Assembly: GCA_021817875.1 (NCBI GenBank)
Contig: JAKAFQ010000196.1
Coordinates: 1 to 7,382 of the forward strand
Direction of reading: 5' to 3'
Length of the DNA: 7,382 bases
Source: Pseudomonadota bacterium
GTDB taxonomy: Bacteria > Pseudomonadota > Gammaproteobacteria > Steroidobacterales > Steroidobacteraceae
Of this stretch, positions 5,001 through 7,382 are shown piece after piece. The position numbers and the translations under genes were made by a program. Within the stretch, counting starts at the first letter, position 1. Each line of letters starts with the position of its first letter. The notes below the pieces were generated by a model, which saw only the letters and a list, made by a program, of their open reading frames with translations, had not been told where the DNA came from and ran no database searches.

Positions 5001-5212
5001 GGTTCATCCTTCACGGCTTGAACTGTTCGCTCACTCAAAACTAATGGCACATCCTTCCATTCGCTCCACCATTCTGGCTCCTCTGGCCCGCTGAGCGTGG
5101 TACGGAATTGCAGGACGCGGAACGCGCGCAAGTCGCGCACGTAAATGGCATGGTCGTGGTCAACGAGTTCAGCGCTCGCCGGGAACTGATACCAACGTAG
5201 TTCAATTGCCAT
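4997..5212 (-). CDS. 71-aa protein of unknown function
   Basis: A leftward gene of 71 aa starting MAIELRWYQFPASAELVDHD. It is rich in aromatic residues and strand-forming stretches (YVRDLRAFRVLQFRTTLSG, PEWWSEWKDVPLVL), suggesting a small beta-rich domain. The phrase VLQFR…WSEWKDVPLV has the look of a widespread phage hypothetical family, an impression that needs a search. The start is ATG 5212, preceded by GAGAGTG; an extension to ATG 5287 is rejected because another well-supported gene uses that stretch in a different frame. It overlaps the end of that upstream gene by 11 bases and the next gene by ATGA. Confidence 0.72.
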   Translation of the reverse strand: MAIELRWYQFPASAELVDHDHAIYVRDLRAFRVLQFRTTLSGPEEPEWWSEWKDVPLVLSERTVQAVKDEP

Positions 5213-5378
5213 GTTCACTCTCTGCGCTGTGAACGGAACATTCGTCGCACAAATCTCGGCCTTCGGCGTCCGTACTCCATCCAGCATCTCTTAAGCCAGC
5301 GTCGATATCCTCATGCGAGCCGAAGGTAATGACTACTGCTTGGCAAGAATCGCAAACCACTTCGACATTCCTACTCAC
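5202..5378 (-). CDS. 58-aa CxxC/CxxC zinc-ribbon protein (GTG start)
   Basis: A leftward gene of 58 aa, found only by reading from a GTG start. Residues run SRNVEVVCDSCQAVVITFG, then a helical linker, GW (about residue 33) and GRDLCDECS. C9-x2-C12 and C44-x2-C47 form a clean zinc ribbon, and the pattern C-x2-C … GW … DLC-x2-C is typical of small phage and bacterial zinc-ribbon proteins. AGGAG at 5386-5390, seven bases before GTG 5378, is one of the strongest ribosome sites in the window. The frame ends at TGA 5202-5204, overlapping the next gene by 11 bases. Conservation of the cysteine pairs and the strong ribosome site make it a real gene despite its size. Confidence 0.78.
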   Translation of the reverse strand: MSRNVEVVCDSCQAVVITFGSHEDIDAGLRDAGWSTDAEGRDLCDECSVHSAESEHGN

Positions 5379-5397
5379 TTCGGTTCTCCTGGTCCAT
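5371..5397 (-). CDS. Possible 8-codon coupling ORF, MDQENRSE
   Basis: An ATG at 5397, three bases after the stop of the 5400-5618 gene, opens an eight-codon frame that ends at TAG 5371-5373 and overlaps the GTG start at 5378. Its codons contain the AGGAG that serves the next gene. It could keep ribosomes moving from one gene to the next. It may equally be chance, because the ribosome site sequence itself encodes most of it. Confidence 0.2.
   Translation of the reverse strand: MDQENRSE
5386..5390 (-). promoter_or_regulatory. Ribosome binding site that reveals the GTG 5378 start
   Basis: AGGAG on the minus strand, seven bases before GTG 5378. It is the main reason to prefer a GTG start over the nearby ATG codons, which open only very short frames. 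Confidence 0.65.
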
Positions 5398-5399
5398 TG

Positions 5400-5618
5400 T
5401 CACTTGACCCTCATGTTTCTGCCGCCGCAATGCGTGCATAGTCTGGCATCGTCGTTCGGCTCGATTGGATGGAGGCACTGATCGCAGCAGTCGTAAATGG
5501 TCGGAACGTATCCCTGCCGAATCCAGCGCCTCACCTTGCGCCGCGAGAACCACATGCGCAGTCGGAACCTCCAAGGCAGCGACTTGATGTGATCCTCAAG
5601 GCTGACGAACTCAGTCAT
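5400..5618 (-). CDS. 72-aa basic protein with C-terminal zinc ribbon
   Basis: A leftward gene of 72 aa. The first half is strongly basic and aromatic (PWRFRLRMWFSRRKVRRWI, about residues 15-33). The second half is a zinc ribbon with C44/C45 and C48 (DCCDQC) and C61-x2-C64 (LCTHCGG). Basic helix plus zinc ribbon suggests binding to nucleic acid or membrane surfaces; this is inference. ATG 5618 is two bases after the upstream stop, with GAGG eight bases before it. A longer in-frame start at 5795 would overlap nearly all of the upstream zinc protein and is rejected. Confidence 0.75.
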   Translation of the reverse strand: MTEFVSLEDHIKSLPWRFRLRMWFSRRKVRRWIRQGYVPTIYDCCDQCLHPIEPNDDARLCTHCGGRNMRVK

Positions 5619-5620
5619 TG

Positions 5621-5812
5621 TTAGGACCTCACAGGGGGTAGCGCGGCGAAGCGCTGGCATAGCGTTGCGCCGCACCAGCCGCACCGGTCGTCCACATCGG
5701 CAGGGTCCGGCTGATGAAAGGTTGCCATCGCCTCTCTGCGACGCACCAAAGAATGCGATTTCTGAAACGTCGATCCGCAGGCGGCGCAGATCCATGAAGG
5801 ATAGTCAGTCAT
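5621..5812 (-). CDS. 63-aa putative zinc-ribbon protein
   Basis: A leftward gene of 63 aa starting MTDYPSWICAACGSTFQKSH. C9-x2-C12 with SWICAACGS and C44-x2-C47 with DRCGWCGA form a second zinc ribbon, and H33 in ATFHQPD could be a further ligand. The layout, W-[IL]-C-x2-C-G-S … A-T-[FW]-H … C-x2-C-G, resembles a common phage hypothetical family, an impression that a profile search could test. The start overlaps the end of the HTH gene by eight bases, suggesting coupled translation; the Shine-Dalgarno is weak. Confidence 0.75.
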   Translation of the reverse strand: MTDYPSWICAACGSTFQKSHSLVRRREAMATFHQPDPADVDDRCGWCGATLCQRFAALPPVRS

Positions 5813-6035
5813 TTGTCTTGTCCACAGTTCGTCGATAACGACTCACGCGCTCAAGGCCGAGAAACTCCAGGATTTTCCCCTGTGGCTCCCGAGCGCCCGC
5901 GAGTGTGCTGTTTAAGAACGGCAACGAAACCCCGATCTGGACCGCAAGTTCGCGCTGCGAAAGCGGCTTCCCTGGGCGTTTCTTCATCTCGCGCCACAGC
6001 ATCTCGCGGACGGCCTCGGGGGTAAACTCAATCAT
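5805..6035 (-). CDS. 76-aa helix-turn-helix DNA-binding protein (Cro/XRE-like)
   Basis: A leftward gene of 76 aa. After an N-terminal helix (PEAVREMLWREMKKR), residues 25-47 read LSQRELAVQIGVSLPFLNST, with the XRE-type pattern: S-Q-x-E-L-A then I-G-V-S turn, then a recognition helix ending LAGAREP. It likely binds DNA as a dimer and represses transcription. The C-terminus is basic and short (RYRRTVDK), so there is no sensor or protease domain of the CI type. It is 12 bases after the preceding gene and overlaps the next by eight. It could regulate the operon it belongs to, possibly at the palindrome at 4749-4760. The Shine-Dalgarno is weak. Confidence 0.85.
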   Translation of the reverse strand: MIEFTPEAVREMLWREMKKRPGKPLSQRELAVQIGVSLPFLNSTLAGAREPQGKILEFLGLERVSRYRRTVDKTND

Positions 6036-6047
6036 TCGGTGACTCGC

Positions 6048-6275
6048 TCAAACCGGAACCACGGTACACGTTCCCGCGTCGGTGTCGATCTCGACAGTCA
6101 AATATTCACCATATTTGAACCACTGTCGGCAAACGGCCCGGACCTTATCGCTCCGCACCTCCTTGACGCACATGCGCTCGTCTACGTCCGCGATGCCGGC
6201 GGTGTCCTCGTGAACGGCGTCTGCGATAGCATCGTGAAGCGTGTCGGGATCTTTCATCGTGACTCTAAATTTCAT
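6048..6275 (-). CDS. 75-aa phage protein of unknown function
   Basis: A leftward gene of 75 aa, MKFRVTMKDPDTLHDAIADA at its N-terminus and ending EYLTVEIDTDAGTCTVVPV. An amphipathic helix after the DPDTL segment, a central charged region and two closing strands suggest a small alpha/beta fold. The phrases MKDPDTLxDAI and GEYLTVEIDTxAGTCTVVP look like a conserved phage hypothetical family, recognised by memory only. ATG 6275 forms ATGA with the upstream stop, and AGG lies six bases before it. No catalytic motif is evident. Confidence 0.82.
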   Translation of the reverse strand: MKFRVTMKDPDTLHDAIADAVHEDTAGIADVDERMCVKEVRSDKVRAVCRQWFKYGEYLTVEIDTDAGTCTVVPV

Positions 6276-6868
6276 GGTTCACCTAACCCGTTCTCAGATA
6301 GTTCGTCGATGATTTCGACTGATCGCCAGAATGCGCGATTCATTGCGTCGGCTTCGGCGCGCGTCATGCGACGCGCTGTCGTCTCGTCCGGTGACGGCTC
6401 ACTGGAGAGCGCATCCCTGGCGTAGCAAGACCAGCATTTCATGTCGCCGACGTGCTCATCTGAGCGACAATCGAAGTCCGCGATTTTTTCCAGCGCTGCG
6501 CGCATCCGGTCACGCTCGGCCTCGACGGCAGCGAACACTGCAGCACTCCCCGGCACCGATGCACTACGCGCCTCATCCCGCTCCCGCGTCAGCCTCTCGA
6601 TCTCCGCGCGCTGGCGGTCGATCTCATCTGTTAACCCTGCCATGTTCTCTTCCAGGCAGACAATGCGCATTTTGTCGCCAGCAGGATCGGCATCCGCTTC
6701 TAAATCATGGACATACTGTCGAAGCATCTCGGGCAGCTCGTTGATCTGCTTCGTAAGCTCGGCACGCTCCAAAAACCGCCCTTCGGCAGCATCGCAATCT
6801 GTGCACAAGACGACGCTCCGATCTATCCCGTGTCGGCAGTTCTTTTCATTTGTGGCATTCTCACTCAC
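6272..6868 (-). CDS. 198-aa coiled-coil protein with two cysteine clusters (GTG start)
   Basis: The largest gene of the leftward block. C11-x-H13 and C22-x2-C25 (CRHG … LCTDC) form a possible zinc site near the N-terminus. Residues about 73-133 are a charged coiled coil (EIDRQRAEIERLTRERDEAR and later EAERDRMRAALEKIADF). C134, C145 and C148 (KCWSC) form a second cluster, followed by ARDALS. The GTG at 6868 is chosen over an in-frame ATG at 6916 because GGAG (6876-6879) lies seven bases upstream and the overlap with the previous gene falls to eight bases. Residues 82-91 are encoded by a 30-bp repeat shared with the upstream gene. The helix-plus-ALEKIA…ARDAL layout is common in phage early proteins of unknown function. 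Confidence 0.8.
   Translation of the reverse strand: MSENATNEKNCRHGIDRSVVLCTDCDAAEGRFLERAELTKQINELPEMLRQYVHDLEADADPAGDKMRIVCLEENMAGLTDEIDRQRAEIERLTRERDEARSASVPGSAAVFAAVEAERDRMRAALEKIADFDCRSDEHVGDMKCWSCYARDALSSEPSPDETTARRMTRAEADAMNRAFWRSVEIIDELSENGLGEP
6596..6625. repeat. 30-bp direct repeat, copy A
   Basis: Identical over 30 bases to 7017-7046, starting CTCGATCTCCGCGCGCTGGC on the plus strand. Both copies are read in the same reading frame of their own gene and encode EIDRQRAEIE. The flanking bases differ on both sides. Confidence 0.9.
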
Positions 6869-7202
6869 GATGCTGCTCCGTTTCGCGAAATGACGACTCG
6901 TCTGAGAGCAATGCATCCGCCTTGCGCGTCCAGTGCTTCAGCCCAAAACCGTCTCCCCATTGCCCGTTGTCGTCGTACCACTCGTCTTGCGCGATTCGCA
7001 GAAGCGTGCGTAACTGCTCGATCTCCGCGCGCTGGCGGTCGATCTCTGCATCGGCCTCGGCAGCGAGCACGTAGGGGCCGTGAGTGCAGTCGAAGTCGGG
7101 ACCAAACAGCTCCGGATGCGTACTGTTCTGCCTCAGCATTCCCATGAAGGCGGTCCCGTTCACATACACAATGTAGCGGGTGAGGCGGTGATGGTCGGGC
7201 AT
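6861..7202 (-). CDS. 113-aa coiled-coil protein of unknown function
   Basis: A leftward gene of 113 aa. The N-terminal 45 residues (MPDHHRLTRYIVYVNGTAFM onward) look like a small strand-rich domain. Residues about 48-70 are a coiled coil (AEADAEIDRQRAEIEQLRTL), and the C-terminal part is acidic and aromatic (QDEWYDDNGQWGDGFGLKHW). GAGGAG at 7211-7216, eight bases upstream, fixes ATG 7202, which comes one base after the upstream stop. Residues 53-62 share a perfect 30-bp DNA repeat with the next gene, so part of one may have been copied from the other. No known function; phage early accessory protein by context. Confidence 0.8.
   Translation of the reverse strand: MPDHHRLTRYIVYVNGTAFMGMLRQNSTHPELFGPDFDCTHGPYVLAAEADAEIDRQRAEIEQLRTLLRIAQDEWYDDNGQWGDGFGLKHWTRKADALLSDESSFRETEQHRE
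6876..6879 (-). promoter_or_regulatory. Ribosome binding site that sets the GTG 6868 start
   Basis: GGAG on the minus strand, seven bases before GTG 6868, inside the last codons of the upstream gene. It favours this start over the in-frame ATG at 6916. Confidence 0.6.
7017..7046. repeat. 30-bp direct repeat, copy B
   Basis: Perfect match to 6596-6625 at a distance of 421 bases. It encodes residues 53-62 of the 113-aa coiled-coil protein. Confidence 0.9.
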
Positions 7203-7203
7203 T

Positions 7204-7382
7204 TCAGCAACTCCTCTCGAAATTCTTGAGCACCTGCAACGCTGTAGAAACGCCAGCCTTGTAGCCTTCGCGGTGCGCCTGTCTTAGACCCTCGGCAATT
7301 TTGTGTGCAGCGCTGAACGGGAGCGGCGCAGTTACGGTGTCATCGCCTAAGAAGAAGGTGGCTTGCCCAGCGATGCCGTCGT
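7204..7382 (-). CDS. C-terminal part of a leftward gene cut by the window edge
   Basis: The minus-strand frame ending at TGA 7204-7206 is open to the window edge and gives 58 residues, including DDTVTAPLPFSAAHKIAEGL and a helix-rich end (REGYKAGVSTALQVLKNFER). No ATG or GTG start lies inside the window, so the start must be upstream. Its last codons hold the GAGGAG ribosome site of the next gene, and its stop is one base before that gene's ATG, which is the arrangement expected in this operon. Too little is present to name a function. Confidence 0.6.
   Translation of the reverse strand, partial: DGIAGQATFFLGDDTVTAPLPFSAAHKIAEGLRQAHREGYKAGVSTALQVLKNFERSC

Noticed and set aside
5371..5574. A 67-codon minus-strand frame overlapping the 5400-5618 zinc protein
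   Set aside because: Out of frame with a gene that has two CxxC-type pairs and a ribosome site; only its last eight codons are of possible interest.
6331..6744. A 137-codon plus-strand frame opposite the coiled-coil gene
   Set aside because: Ser/Arg/His-rich shadow of the minus-strand coiled-coil gene, with no ribosome site.

Overview
The window looks like part of a tailed double-stranded DNA phage or prophage of a Gram-negative, GC-rich host. The evidence is a tailspike, a T4-type endolysin, a holin-like protein, an exported protein with a typical signal peptide, Shine-Dalgarno sites throughout, and very tight packing with ATGA-type start/stop overlaps. A betaproteobacterial or xanthomonad-like host would fit, but this is a guess from composition and style. 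No integrase, terminase, replication gene, tRNA or CRISPR array is present, so lytic phage and prophage cannot be told apart here.

Layout. Bases 1-4049 are a rightward block of late genes: the last codons of an upstream gene, a tailspike (31-1464), a possible 15-codon mini-gene (1473-1520), a membrane-anchored protein (1522-1923), a GH24 endolysin (1932-2390), an exported Fn3-like protein (2387-2782), a small Cys/His protein (2779-3054), a two-helix holin candidate (3063-3242), an unrecognised 92-aa protein (3263-3541) and a permuted papain-like or NlpC/P60-like protein (3546-4049). A hairpin followed by T residues at the end of the last gene is a plausible terminator. The set reads as host recognition followed by lysis.

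Bases 4082-7382 are a leftward block of at least fourteen very small genes that converge on the late block. From promoter-distal to promoter-proximal order of reading (right to left) they are: a gene cut by the window edge, two neighbours sharing a perfect 30-bp repeat that encodes the same coiled-coil decapeptide, a 75-aa protein, a 76-aa HTH protein, and a run of small CxxC/CxxC proteins. Several of these genes are shorter than 60 codons and were found by reading start, Shine-Dalgarno and stop signals on the minus strand. Two depend on GTG starts.

Inside the leftward block, at 4739-4767, lies a sigma70-like promoter with a perfect 12-bp palindrome between its -35 and -10 elements. It sits just before a four-gene mini-cassette (4082-4711): an unknown 75-aa protein, a basic 49-aa candidate DNA-binding protein, a Cys-rich 49-aa protein and a 29-aa membrane peptide. 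An autoregulated cassette of tiny accessory genes resembles the layout of anti-defence loci such as acr-aca. That is the most interesting hypothesis in the window, and the sequence alone does not prove it.
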